A DNA stretch of 14,786 nucleotides from Chitinispirillaceae bacterium (GCA_016932075.1 JAFGDP010000100.1:1-14786), one strand, 5' to 3'; numbered from the stretch's first letter, positions 6,916 through 14,611 are shown. Notes: generated by a model from the letters alone, not told the origin. Translations and numbers: made by a program.

Positions 6916-7323
6916 GGTGCATAATATAATCAGAAAACGCTGCTGCTTCGCGAATAAAATGCGGTTGAAATCAATATTTGTTGGCAAAAATGCCCACACT
7001 TGACATGTATAATACGTTGATATTACGAGGAAATATCAAGTTAACTGGGATAATTTCATTAATTTATGCCCACGGATAGCATATGCTACAATGGGTAAAA
7101 TGGGAGGAAGAATCCGAAAGTCGTAGAAAAAAAGAACGATCATTGTCATCCTTGAAGAGAACTTCACTCCTCAGGAATCGGGCCATGACATGATATATCA
7201 TTCCAGGAACATTCAACCGTGCTTTTGGAGGCATAAGATAAACAGATATTTTTACTCCGTCCCCTTATTCCAATTATCTTCGCGCTTAAAATGCATCCTA
7301 CGTTGTGAATATTTGGTAGCACT
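6916..7323. other. 408-nt intergenic region between GH141 and regulator 1
   Basis: No convincing gene on either strand. It holds the likely promoter region of regulator 1, a dyad at 7017-7039 and a 12-nt palindrome (ATGATATATCAT, 7190-7201). I find no canonical terminator behind the GH141 gene. Confidence 0.6.
7017..7039 (-). promoter_or_regulatory. Dyad-symmetric operator candidate upstream of regulator 1
   Basis: TTGATATT (7017-7024) and AATATCAA (7032-7039) are perfect reverse complements around seven bases. On the minus strand TTGATA (7039-7034) could act as a -35 box with TATTAT (7014-7009) as -10, at a long 19-nt spacing. The symmetry suggests a dimeric regulator site, possibly autoregulation by regulator 1. 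This is inferred from position alone. Confidence 0.35.
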
Positions 7324-9840
7324 TCATTGAGCTACAACAAGTACCGGGAAAGTTTTGTTCACACTGCCAAACTCCAGGTAAGCCATATATGCTCCTGGAG
7401 CAATATTTTTGCTAATCGTTGCCGAATAAGTACCTCCACTCGACATAGACGAGAACAGTCGTTGTACAACTTTTCCACTGCAACTTATTAGTACCACTCT
7501 TAAAAGACCAGCTCTCGCTATAGATGGAACTTCGAAACGGCATCTTCCCTGTGCGATAGAGAAAGTCGGCGCACCGGCACGCAATGGCTGTACTTCGTGT
7601 TTCTGTAGAATGGCAGTAGGCATGACGAGCGCGATTCGGTCAAAATCCGGGGCATAAGCCGAGCTGTTCGAAAACCGGATGGTATTATTGCCAGCCGAAA
7701 GGGAAACGGTGGTGGATACGCTGCCGAGGGTAGTAAAACTTCCGCTCGAGGGGAAATTGATAGTGGCCACATTTCCGCCGTTGATACTCATACTTGCGGT
7801 CCGCGCCGCGCTGCTAAGGTAATAAATGGTGAGCGTATAGGTTCCCGCCGAAGAAACCGAAATGCCGTTGAACTGAAGAATATTATTGGCGCCGTTGCCC
7901 ACATTCCCGACGCAAAGGCCTCCGGATGCGGCAGTAACGCTTGCCGTCTTCGCGGTACCTGTTAAAAGGTTGCCGCACGCTTCCGCCTCATAGGAAACCG
8001 GGGCGTTCCGGTAGATAAGGGAACGGATATCGCGATAGGCAATTTCGATGCCGGCGCTGTCGATAGTTGTCTGGCTTGTTCCGTTGTTGTTTGTTAACGT
8101 ATTGATTCCCTGCGCTCCATTCCGATTAATAACATTTGGTGCGTTGACCATGACATTATCATGGACATTATAACCACCGGTCCCTTCATCGAGATAAATT
8201 GAATAACTAGAATATTCCGCCCACGGTGAGACAGACCAGTCGTGGATATAGTTATATGACATATCCGAACCGCTCCCCTGGTTCGACAACGTATATATTG
8301 CCGCGCCGTCGCCCATGAAGGTGCAGATATGGTGCAGGTTGTTGCGAAAGATCCTGTTGTTCGTCATGGCATTTGCCGTGGTAGTCCATCCGAATCCTAC
8401 CGAAATGCCGGTATAGTTGACGTTACATATTTCATTGTGTTCGATATCGACATAGCGTGGATACCCGCAGGCAATGCCGCATGCGCCCTGCACTTCGGTC
8501 GTGACATTATTGATGTAATTGTTCTTGATTGTATCCCGAGCGCACCGTTCGTTTGTGTCGACCGGATTATACGGAACATGGTCTTCCGTTGCCGTATCCT
8601 GAGTAAACTTCGCCAGGGAAATCCCGTTTCCGCCGATGTCGTAAAAAACGTTACCCTGAATCTTGTCGTCGTGGGTACCGTAATGAAAATCAAGTCCTGT
8701 GTTGGCAAGCTGGGTGAACACGTTGCGTTCGAACCTGATATGATTGGCGCAGGCGACATACACCGCCGCGACCGGACGCGCGACGTACTGTGAATTCCCT
8801 ACGGTCCGGATAAGGCTATACTGCCCGGCTTGCATGTCAAGAAAGCCGGAATTGCTGGCTCTGAGGTCGGTCGAATGGGCGAACGTAATGCCCTGAAAAA
8901 CAATATGATGCGCCTGATTGGTCGTGTTGCTGCCGCGCAGGATTAAAAGGGTATCGACCTTCGGTGCAATTACCGAAGCCGTTGCCATGGTTTCGTTACC
9001 GCGAGGTTTGTAGTAAAGCGTATTCGTTGACCGGTTCAGGTACCATTCACCCTCCACGTCAATAAACTCGTACGCATTTTCAAAATAGTAGCATTTTGAC
9101 GCTGAGGGCCATGCGAGCTGGGGAAATTGACGCTGAAAAAGCGTCGGGTCTTCGGGATTCTGGATTTTAAGGTATGCGGTGCCGCCGCTTGTTGTATAAG
9201 ACGCTAAACGTACGACATTATCACTCCAATTGACCATCATATGCATTTCAACATTCGTAAAATTTCCCCAATTCGCAACGACCGAGCCCGGTACTTGAAT
9301 GTTCTTGTTTGCCGCGTCAATACCCGTGGTTCGGTTAAAATTGGGTCCATTTGCACACCCGGAGGCATTGGGCGTCCTCGCCCTGACCGCTTTTATACCG
9401 TTGACATACAACTGTCTGAAGTTGAAGTTGACGCCGGTAGCCTGATAGATATTTTTTGCCGCATCGTAAAGCGCCCATCCACCTATCGTCTGTCCGCCGC
9501 TTATAACGGGAATTTCACCGGGATAATTCACGAACCTGACATAATAACCATTAGTGCCCGAACATGCGGTTCCTACCCTTATAGGACTTGTAGTCGCGTA
9601 GGTTCCATCGCGCAGATAGACGATAATATCGCCGGTCATGCTGCTGTTTATTTTCTGGACAGTATCCCGAGCTTTTGTGATAGTCAGAAACGGTTGTGAT
9701 AATGTCCCCGGATTGTTGTCGTTTCCGGTTGGTGAAACATAAAAAGCATTCTGTGCGGAAACCGCCGTAGACACTGCAATCACATGCAACGCACACAGCA
9801 GCAGTACGCTTGTTATTCCTTTTTTTTGGTTCCTTGACAC
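7324..9840 (-). CDS. Secreted GH141-type right-handed beta-helix enzyme with CBM6/35-like domain and sorting module
   Basis: This 838-residue exported protein is likely an alpha-L-fucosidase or xylan-active hydrolase of the GH141 type. The signal peptide is residues 1-29 (cleaved after AVSA). The family-type N-terminus is FYVSPTGNDNNPGT (33-46), with DIIVYLRDGTY, a beta-sandwich insert containing FRQLYVNGIKAVRARTPN (141-158), GEWYLNRSTNTLYYKPRG (264-281), and then parallel beta-helix repeats to about residue 600. D511 (GDGAAIYT) and D551 (IYLDEGT) sit in conserved GH141-like positions and are my catalytic candidates. Residues about 616-740 resemble CBM6/CBM35 (YEAEACGN, DFDRIAL), and about 750-838 is a type IX-like sorting domain (SCSGKVVQRLF, APGAYMAYL). 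AAGGAG lies upstream of the ATG. GH29 precedes it by 119 nt. The GH141 call is by motif recognition; a different beta-helix hydrolase or lyase is possible. Confidence 0.82.
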   Translation of the reverse strand: MSRNQKKGITSVLLLCALHVIAVSTAVSAQNAFYVSPTGNDNNPGTLSQPFLTITKARDTVQKINSSMTGDIIVYLRDGTYATTSPIRVGTACSGTNGYYVRFVNYPGEIPVISGGQTIGGWALYDAAKNIYQATGVNFNFRQLYVNGIKAVRARTPNASGCANGPNFNRTTGIDAANKNIQVPGSVVANWGNFTNVEMHMMVNWSDNVVRLASYTTSGGTAYLKIQNPEDPTLFQRQFPQLAWPSASKCYYFENAYEFIDVEGEWYLNRSTNTLYYKPRGNETMATASVIAPKVDTLLILRGSNTTNQAHHIVFQGITFAHSTDLRASNSGFLDMQAGQYSLIRTVGNSQYVARPVAAVYVACANHIRFERNVFTQLANTGLDFHYGTHDDKIQGNVFYDIGGNGISLAKFTQDTATEDHVPYNPVDTNERCARDTIKNNYINNVTTEVQGACGIACGYPRYVDIEHNEICNVNYTGISVGFGWTTTANAMTNNRIFRNNLHHICTFMGDGAAIYTLSNQGSGSDMSYNYIHDWSVSPWAEYSSYSIYLDEGTGGYNVHDNVMVNAPNVINRNGAQGINTLTNNNGTSQTTIDSAGIEIAYRDIRSLIYRNAPVSYEAEACGNLLTGTAKTASVTAASGGLCVGNVGNGANNILQFNGISVSSAGTYTLTIYYLSSAARTASMSINGGNVATINFPSSGSFTTLGSVSTTVSLSAGNNTIRFSNSSAYAPDFDRIALVMPTAILQKHEVQPLRAGAPTFSIAQGRCRFEVPSIARAGLLRVVLISCSGKVVQRLFSSMSSGGTYSATISKNIAPGAYMAYLEFGSVNKTFPVLVVAQ

Positions 9841-9959
9841 CTTTTCTCCTTTTTCAATATTTCCCCTCGATCGTTACCTGACAGGCAAATTGATTTTTCG
9901 GGAACGGGCGACCGAATACGATGCCTTTCTTTTCGTGCGCCATAACGCCTTTCGCCGCG
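9841..9959. other. Gap between GH29 and GH141 genes
   Basis: 119 nt holding the second copy of the 33-nt element and the GH141 Shine-Dalgarno (AAAGGAG followed by AGGTG). No terminator is seen between the two genes, so readthrough from GH29 is plausible. Confidence 0.5.
9878..9910 (-). repeat. 33-nt conserved intergenic element, copy 2
   Basis: This is the partner of 3096-3128, with 27 of 33 positions identical including the core CGAAAAATCAA. It lies 37 nt upstream of the GH141 start, in the same orientation relative to the downstream gene as copy 1. Here the neighbouring bases allow a short TTCGG/CCGAA stem instead of the GC-rich inverted repeat seen at copy 1, so the conserved part is the linear sequence rather than the fold. 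Confidence 0.5.
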
Positions 9960-11720
9960 TCACCGGCTAGGGGTTACCGAGACAACATGTATTCCTTGAC
10001 CGACAGAAAACCACTTCTTTAAGTCCACCCGATTCTCTTCGATAGTTTTTATGCCGACAAGCCGGCCCTTCAGATCATACGCCGCGATTGTTTTTCGCTT
10101 GCCCGCAAAATCCGGATCGAGCGCGAAGCCGTTCGATGACGTACGAAACATGGTTCTGCCGCAATGCTCCGAAGTCATTCCCGGCCTGAAAGCGGTAGTT
10201 ACGGTTGCATCTTTGACAATCTTCAGCACGTATGCTAAAGCGGTATAGGGCTGAGCGGCAGGCATGGTGACCTGCAACCCAGCCGAGCCTTGATTAAAAT
10301 TCAATTGAGTGAATGTACCCGCCGACGCTCCAAGGAGGTACACCCTGGAATGCGTCCCGAGGGGTAAACGCGCCGGCGTTATCGAAGCAATGGTCGTAGT
10401 CGCGCCATTACCCGGCCACCCCAGACAAATAGCATAAAGTATGGAAGAATCCTTTGTCCGTGTAAAACGCCAATCCCTGTTTGTTCCTGTTTTGGGCGTG
10501 GAAAATTCACCTCCGCCTATTGCTGTGGGGCCTTCGCCGTATTTGACCCAAGCGCGGGTCGCATAGATACTTTCACCGAATTTTCTGAGCCAGTCCCCCA
10601 TGCAGAGCAGTACGGCACGCTGTCCCTGCGGAATCGTGCCGTCTGCCATGGGGGAAATGTTGAGCAACAAGCACCCGTTTTTACTGACTCTATCTATAAG
10701 CGCATGGAGTAAAGATATTGTGGAATAGTAACCGATACCCTGAGTATAGCACCACGACGACGAACTGATCGCATCTCCGGCGAGCCAAAAGGGATTTACA
10801 ATATCGCTGGGCCCGCCCCGTTCAAATTGCGCCACTTCTCCAAGGCGGTTGAAGCCATCGTCACCGCCGTTACGCACCACGTGCGATGCTACAACGTCTT
10901 TTTTCCAGCTTATTGCTTTGTTGTAATAATAGGCAAGATACTCCAGCCTCACCTGTTCGCTGAGTTTGCCGAGCTCAAAGTCATGCCACATGTAGTCGGG
11001 TTGATACAAGTCGATGAGTTCTTTCTGTTTGGTCAGCCATTTCTGCTCTTCTGCCGTTCTCGACAGCTTATGATACAGGTTTTGCAGTGTTGTGGTTGTC
11101 TGTGCGGGAACATACTGAAAATATCCCGTAATACCGTAAGCAATATGTTCCGAGACAAAAAACTTCATTCCTTTGGCCCTGAAAGCAGTTGCAAAAAGTC
11201 CAACAAGATCAAGTTTTGGCCCTTTGGAAACCGAATTCCATTCGCTTACGGTGCTGTTCCACAGAGAAAATCCGTCGTGATGTTCGGCAACCGGGCCGGC
11301 AAATTTTGCTCCTGCAGAATCAAAAAGCGAAGCCCACTCATTCGGGTCAAAATTACCGCCAGCGGATTTGAGTTTTGGCGCAAATTGGGTGAATACTCCG
11401 GCTTTGTTGTTTGCGCCATTAATGAAGTTGTGATACGGCCAGGCAGAATACGGATCACCAAATGTCGAAACATGATGATTGAATTCGCTGCTTCCGTTTG
11501 CATACATATTGCGCGGGTACCATTCACTTCCGAAGGCCGCGGTACTGTAAACTCCCCAGTGAAACCAGAGGCCGAATTTGGCATCCTTGAACCATTCAGG
11601 CGCTGGAGTGTGTTGATTAACCGATGCCCAGGTGGCGGTGTAATTTGCTGGTTGTGTGGCGGATACCGTTGCCGTGATACTGAGCGAACAACAAATTGCT
11701 AAAATTTGAAGACGATTCAT
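9960..11720 (-). CDS. Secreted GH29 alpha-L-fucosidase with C-terminal sorting module
   Basis: This 586-residue enzyme releases alpha-linked L-fucose from glycans outside the cell. The signal peptide is residues 1-21 (cleavage after VSA). GH29 landmarks: WFKDAKFGLWFHWGVYS (43-59), AEHHDGFSLW (145-154), and PDYMWHDF (241-248), in which D247 is the expected retaining nucleophile. FERGG (299-303) offers E300 as candidate acid/base, and the segment LLLNISPMADGTIP (351-364) is typical of the family. The AEHHDGF form, rather than KHHDGF, occurs in a large environmental branch of GH29. About residues 395-500 make a beta domain, and 510-586 resembles a type IX-like sorting domain (IAAYDLKGRLVGIKTI). 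The start has AAAAGGAG 6 nt upstream. It follows the regulator 2 cassette by 230 nt and precedes GH141. Family confidence is very high; the natural substrate is unknown. Confidence 0.93.
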   Translation of the reverse strand: MNRLQILAICCSLSITATVSATQPANYTATWASVNQHTPAPEWFKDAKFGLWFHWGVYSTAAFGSEWYPRNMYANGSSEFNHHVSTFGDPYSAWPYHNFINGANNKAGVFTQFAPKLKSAGGNFDPNEWASLFDSAGAKFAGPVAEHHDGFSLWNSTVSEWNSVSKGPKLDLVGLFATAFRAKGMKFFVSEHIAYGITGYFQYVPAQTTTTLQNLYHKLSRTAEEQKWLTKQKELIDLYQPDYMWHDFELGKLSEQVRLEYLAYYYNKAISWKKDVVASHVVRNGGDDGFNRLGEVAQFERGGPSDIVNPFWLAGDAISSSSWCYTQGIGYYSTISLLHALIDRVSKNGCLLLNISPMADGTIPQGQRAVLLCMGDWLRKFGESIYATRAWVKYGEGPTAIGGGEFSTPKTGTNRDWRFTRTKDSSILYAICLGWPGNGATTTIASITPARLPLGTHSRVYLLGASAGTFTQLNFNQGSAGLQVTMPAAQPYTALAYVLKIVKDATVTTAFRPGMTSEHCGRTMFRTSSNGFALDPDFAGKRKTIAAYDLKGRLVGIKTIEENRVDLKKWFSVGQGIHVVSVTPSR

Positions 11721-11864
11721 GGTTTCTCCTTTTAATTTTTAGAGAACATACCTGTTTTTTGAAGGTTATATGCAACTATTAACGACAGAACATTCTACTC
11801 GGATAAAATTTACTAAGCTAAAAAATGACCATTAATGTATTTTAACAATGAAAAGAACAAGGCA

Positions 11865-11878
11865 TTCCCCTCGGGGAA
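11865..11878 (-). terminator. Hairpin, possible weak terminator behind surface protein 2
   Basis: TTCCC and GGGAA pair around a four-base loop. On the minus strand the hairpin is followed by TGCCTTG and then TTCTTTT, so the T-run is displaced and the terminator call is weak. On the plus strand a T6 at 11888-11893 lies nine bases after it. Confidence 0.3.
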
Positions 11879-11898
11879 CCACGGCTCTTTTTTCATGC

Positions 11899-11938
11899 TA
11901 CTGCCAGTGGAATCCTTCGCGGGGAGAAACTGGCAGTA
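11899..11938. repeat. 10-bp perfect inverted repeat just after surface protein 2
   Basis: TACTGCCAGT (11899-11908) and ACTGGCAGTA (11929-11938) are exact reverse complements around 20 nt. The structure begins 12 nt beyond the stop codon of surface protein 2. No T-run follows on the minus strand, so it is more likely a transcript-end stabilising hairpin or a protein site than an intrinsic terminator. Confidence 0.5.
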
Positions 11939-11950
11939 CTTTATTTTAGA

Positions 11951-13591
11951 CTACTTTACAATAATCAGCTTATCGTCTTTTCTCTGATTCATATAACACA
12001 GTTTGATCCAATCCGGGTTTCGCACCGTATTAGAAGCTCTAACTTCATCCACCGAACCTTTAAGATGCGCATAGTTCTGGCCCCATAAACTGACTGCCGC
12101 TAGATATTTCCCGATTGCAAAATCAAATGAGCTGTTTCGCGAAAGCGTGTCCGGCCCATTGTAAATACTATCATTCACGAGAACTCCATCGACATACAGG
12201 TATTGCGATGTTCCGTTGCGGACACCGACAACATGTTTCCATGCTTTCTGGATTGCAGGATGATAAATGATCTGCCACCCTGCTTTATCATGATATTCGG
12301 TGAATTCCCATTGATTCACAATGGTACTCCTATTCGAAAAGACCTTGAGGAAATAGTCGTTATGTCCCTTGCCGGCTATAACCTGGGTGCGACCATCCAA
12401 GGTATCGATATATACCCAGGCTGATACCGTATACATTCCATTTTCCGGAAAATTCAGCTTGCTGCTTGCGGTGTTTTTCATTTGTATATATGTTGACGTA
12501 CCGTTGAAATGGCGGCATAGGCCGATGGCTCCGCCTACCGAGACAGGCGCGGTATCCGACAAGGTGCCATCATAATGGTTTTGTGTCGCATCAAGCATGG
12601 CGACATTGCCCGCTTGTGCAAAATGCCATACGCCCTGAAATCCGTTCGTCGTGTCAAACACGGTTGCACTGCGTGACGAGTCTGTTGCGGCCGGATTCCC
12701 CCAGTACATCACAACCGATTGCGTACTGTCATTGCCATGCACCGTATCAACCTTCACCCAGATTTCGGCAAGCCTGGCGACAGGGTCCCAGCGCTCGATT
12801 TCATGGGATAGAAACATATTGTCCCGCTTTGTAAACCGAATATCTGCGCCATGTGGGTTTGCCTGGGAAAAATTGAAATTACCGCTGTTTAATCTGACAA
12901 GTACCGGGAAATTTTTTACATTGCCGGAAACGCCGGCGCCTGAGGATGTTGTATTGAGGAAAATCCGCTTTGCATGTTTCCAGGATGGATTGGCTATAAT
13001 TGCAGTGTCCGCGGATGCAACGGGGATATCATCCCTTACTATCACCGGGATGTCACTGATTGAGGCCGCATAATATACCGCAGGAATCGTTCCCGCCGGC
13101 ACTGAATCAAGAATAGCGGTCCAGCTGGATGTATCAAAAAACGAGGATATATTGGTCCCGGGAATATAGGCATACGCTGTAAGGGAATTGGATGAGCCGG
13201 AGAGGGTGACTTTTATGGCTCCGGAGGTAAAAAGCGTGCAGGCGGGAACGCTGATTTCGTTTCCTGCAACACGAATTCCGCTGATCAGCGTTCTGATCCG
13301 GCGGTCGCTGTTTATTGCCAGAATCGTATAATCGCCCGGCGAAACCCGGGGAAAAAGGTAGTTCCCCTGCGCATCGGTAGTCTCTAAAGGAATCGTCCGC
13401 GCGCCTTTGACTGGATCGTAGTCTTTTGGAAACAACGTGACCTGCGTTTGAGCGGCAGGAGTGCCATCCGGTAATACCAACTGTCCTGAAATCCGCGCCT
13501 CACCCTCATGCCCGATCCCGCCCAGGTCGGCACAGGTCAAAAAGATGGTCCCCGCCGCGGTTACCAGGGAAAAGAGAGCGCTTCGTATCAT
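11951..13591 (-). CDS. Surface protein 2: predicted lipoprotein with CarboxypepD_reg-like, DUF2341 and LamG domains
   Basis: This 546-residue paralogue of surface protein 1 has the same domain order. The signal sequence ends at C20 (GTIFLTC), again without a standard lipobox, and is followed by the shared pattern of a short Asp-Leu/Gly linker (ADLGGIGHEG). Residues about 33-105 are carboxypeptidase-regulatory-like (ISGQLVLPDGTPAAQTQV, PGDYTILAIN). About 225-305 is DUF2341 (FPVLVRLNSGNFNFSQAN, HEIERWD, VMYWGNPAAT), and about 320-525 is LamG (GVWHFAQAGN, YTVSAWVYIDT, GSVDEVRASN). The end, WIKLCYMNQRKDDKLIIVK, mirrors its paralogue. The start ATG overlaps the regulator 2 stop as ATGA, with a GAGG nearby as a weak ribosome site. 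A role in binding glycan at the surface is inference from LamG and from the fucosidase genes that follow. Confidence 0.85.
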   Translation of the reverse strand: MIRSALFSLVTAAGTIFLTCADLGGIGHEGEARISGQLVLPDGTPAAQTQVTLFPKDYDPVKGARTIPLETTDAQGNYLFPRVSPGDYTILAINSDRRIRTLISGIRVAGNEISVPACTLFTSGAIKVTLSGSSNSLTAYAYIPGTNISSFFDTSSWTAILDSVPAGTIPAVYYAASISDIPVIVRDDIPVASADTAIIANPSWKHAKRIFLNTTSSGAGVSGNVKNFPVLVRLNSGNFNFSQANPHGADIRFTKRDNMFLSHEIERWDPVARLAEIWVKVDTVHGNDSTQSVVMYWGNPAATDSSRSATVFDTTNGFQGVWHFAQAGNVAMLDATQNHYDGTLSDTAPVSVGGAIGLCRHFNGTSTYIQMKNTASSKLNFPENGMYTVSAWVYIDTLDGRTQVIAGKGHNDYFLKVFSNRSTIVNQWEFTEYHDKAGWQIIYHPAIQKAWKHVVGVRNGTSQYLYVDGVLVNDSIYNGPDTLSRNSSFDFAIGKYLAAVSLWGQNYAHLKGSVDEVRASNTVRNPDWIKLCYMNQRKDDKLIIVK

Positions 13592-14436
13592 AGATCCGCC
13601 CTCTTTTCTGTACTGCGCTCAAAGCGCCTCGAAACAGGGAATATCTGCATATTAATATGATACGCCCGGTCCGGTGACCGGTCGGCCTGGGCCATGGCAA
13701 TGATCCGTTTCCTGAACTCCCGCGCTTCCTCCCTGACCTTTTCAAAGGTCGCTTTTGACATGGAAAACCCTGCCCAGGAGATGGAGCGCTCATCGCCCGG
13801 AAATTTTTGGAGCGCCTGTTGGGCCTGGTCCATCATGGCCTCGGCATAGGAGCTCAGCACGAGCGAGTGGCCTTCTGCATAGGCGCTGATGCCGGGGTAT
13901 GAACAGGCATAGGAGCCATCCTCTTTTTTAGCAATGAATCCCAGCCGCTCAAGAAGCGTGACCGCTTTGGCGGCCTCAAGGCGCGTTATGGCAGGCTCGA
14001 CCATTCTGGCGAGAGCGCCAAAGTCGCCGCTGAAAGGGTAGAAGGAGAGAATGTCGTGTATCGCGGCATAATACCACTTCTGATAGTACTCATACTGGTC
14101 GGGTTTTAAGAGGACGGTGCCTGAGGAGTTCAACCGGACCATCTTCCGGAGAAAACGCTGTTTGTCTGACGCGGAGCGGTGCTGGTTATAATTAACCATC
14201 AGCTGGAGATAGCTGGTCTCCTTTTTATTCAACCCCATCAGGGCTGCCAGCCGCAGCGCGCGATCTTCGGAAAGGTTTGCCTTGTTTTTAAGGACCATCA
14301 GGACATGTGCCGCGGAATTGAACCCGAGGGCATTCGCAACAGATCGGTAGGTGATCTTCGGACGCCCCTGTTTTTTCTCGGCGTACCAGGCTAGTATGAA
14401 TTTCCGGTAATCGGTAAATGAAAAAATATTCGGCAT
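13588..14436 (-). CDS. Regulator 2: TIGR02147-family DNA-binding protein
   Basis: This 282-residue predicted transcription factor is paralogous to regulator 1. I place the start at ATG 14436 (MPNIFSFTDYRKF), the usual family opening. ATG 14460 would add eight residues. Starts further upstream are excluded because a terminator lies at 14587-14611. Residues about 28-66 look like an Xre-type helix-turn-helix (TYRSVANALGFNSAAHVLMV). The signature YQKWYYA is at 118-124, the winged-helix-like region at about 138-178 (EPAITRLEAAKAVTLLERLG), and the family ending YHINMQIFPVS at 259-269. Thirteen further residues (RRFERSTEKRADL) extend past the end of regulator 1 and carry the frame into the surface protein 2 start, giving the ATGA overlap. 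Targets and signal are unknown. Confidence 0.87.
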   Translation of the reverse strand: MPNIFSFTDYRKFILAWYAEKKQGRPKITYRSVANALGFNSAAHVLMVLKNKANLSEDRALRLAALMGLNKKETSYLQLMVNYNQHRSASDKQRFLRKMVRLNSSGTVLLKPDQYEYYQKWYYAAIHDILSFYPFSGDFGALARMVEPAITRLEAAKAVTLLERLGFIAKKEDGSYACSYPGISAYAEGHSLVLSSYAEAMMDQAQQALQKFPGDERSISWAGFSMSKATFEKVREEAREFRKRIIAMAQADRSPDRAYHINMQIFPVSRRFERSTEKRADL

Positions 14437-14586
14437 AAATAATCCCGGCTGTTTTTTCATTTCAATATAAGAAAAAATTAATACTTCTGCTATTAAATAT
14501 GTGCGATAAAAAAATAGTCTAATATAAATCATATAGTTATGTGAGATAAAATTAATAAAAATAAGTGAGTTTTTGTAACTTGGCGC
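14437..14586 (-). promoter_or_regulatory. AT-rich leader and presumed promoter region of regulator 2
   Basis: The segment between the upstream terminator and the regulator 2 start is strongly AT-rich, unlike the genes around it. Because a terminator closes the preceding transcript, the cassette should have its own promoter here. Several -10-like hexamers occur and I cannot choose among them. Confidence 0.4.
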
Positions 14587-14611
14587 AAAAAAAGGTAGGG
14601 AAGCCGCTACC
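14587..14611 (-). terminator. Intrinsic terminator upstream of the regulator 2 cassette
   Basis: On the minus strand GGTAG plus GG pairs with CC plus CTACC (one bulged C, three-base loop CTT). It is followed directly by seven T residues (14593-14587) and then GCGCC. It lies 68 nt after the stop of the partial frame at the right edge and isolates the regulator 2 operon from whatever is upstream. Confidence 0.65.

Larger units (their letters stand above)
11721..11950. other. Gap between surface protein 2 and GH29 genes
   Basis: 230 nt without a gene. Next to surface protein 2 it contains two successive hairpins (11899-11938 and 11865-11878). Next to GH29 it is AT-rich and presumably holds that gene's promoter, although I cannot place convincing -35 and -10 boxes. 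The GH29 Shine-Dalgarno is at 11726-11733. Confidence 0.5.

Noticed and set aside
8329..8793. 154-codon plus-strand frame
   Set aside because: It is antisense to the beta-helix repeats of the GH141 gene and is explained by that gene's codon use.
10827..11702. 291-codon open frame on the plus strand
   Set aside because: It lies wholly inside the GH29 gene, which has complete family motifs and a signal peptide on the other strand. The plus-strand product has no recognisable motif and no ribosome site.
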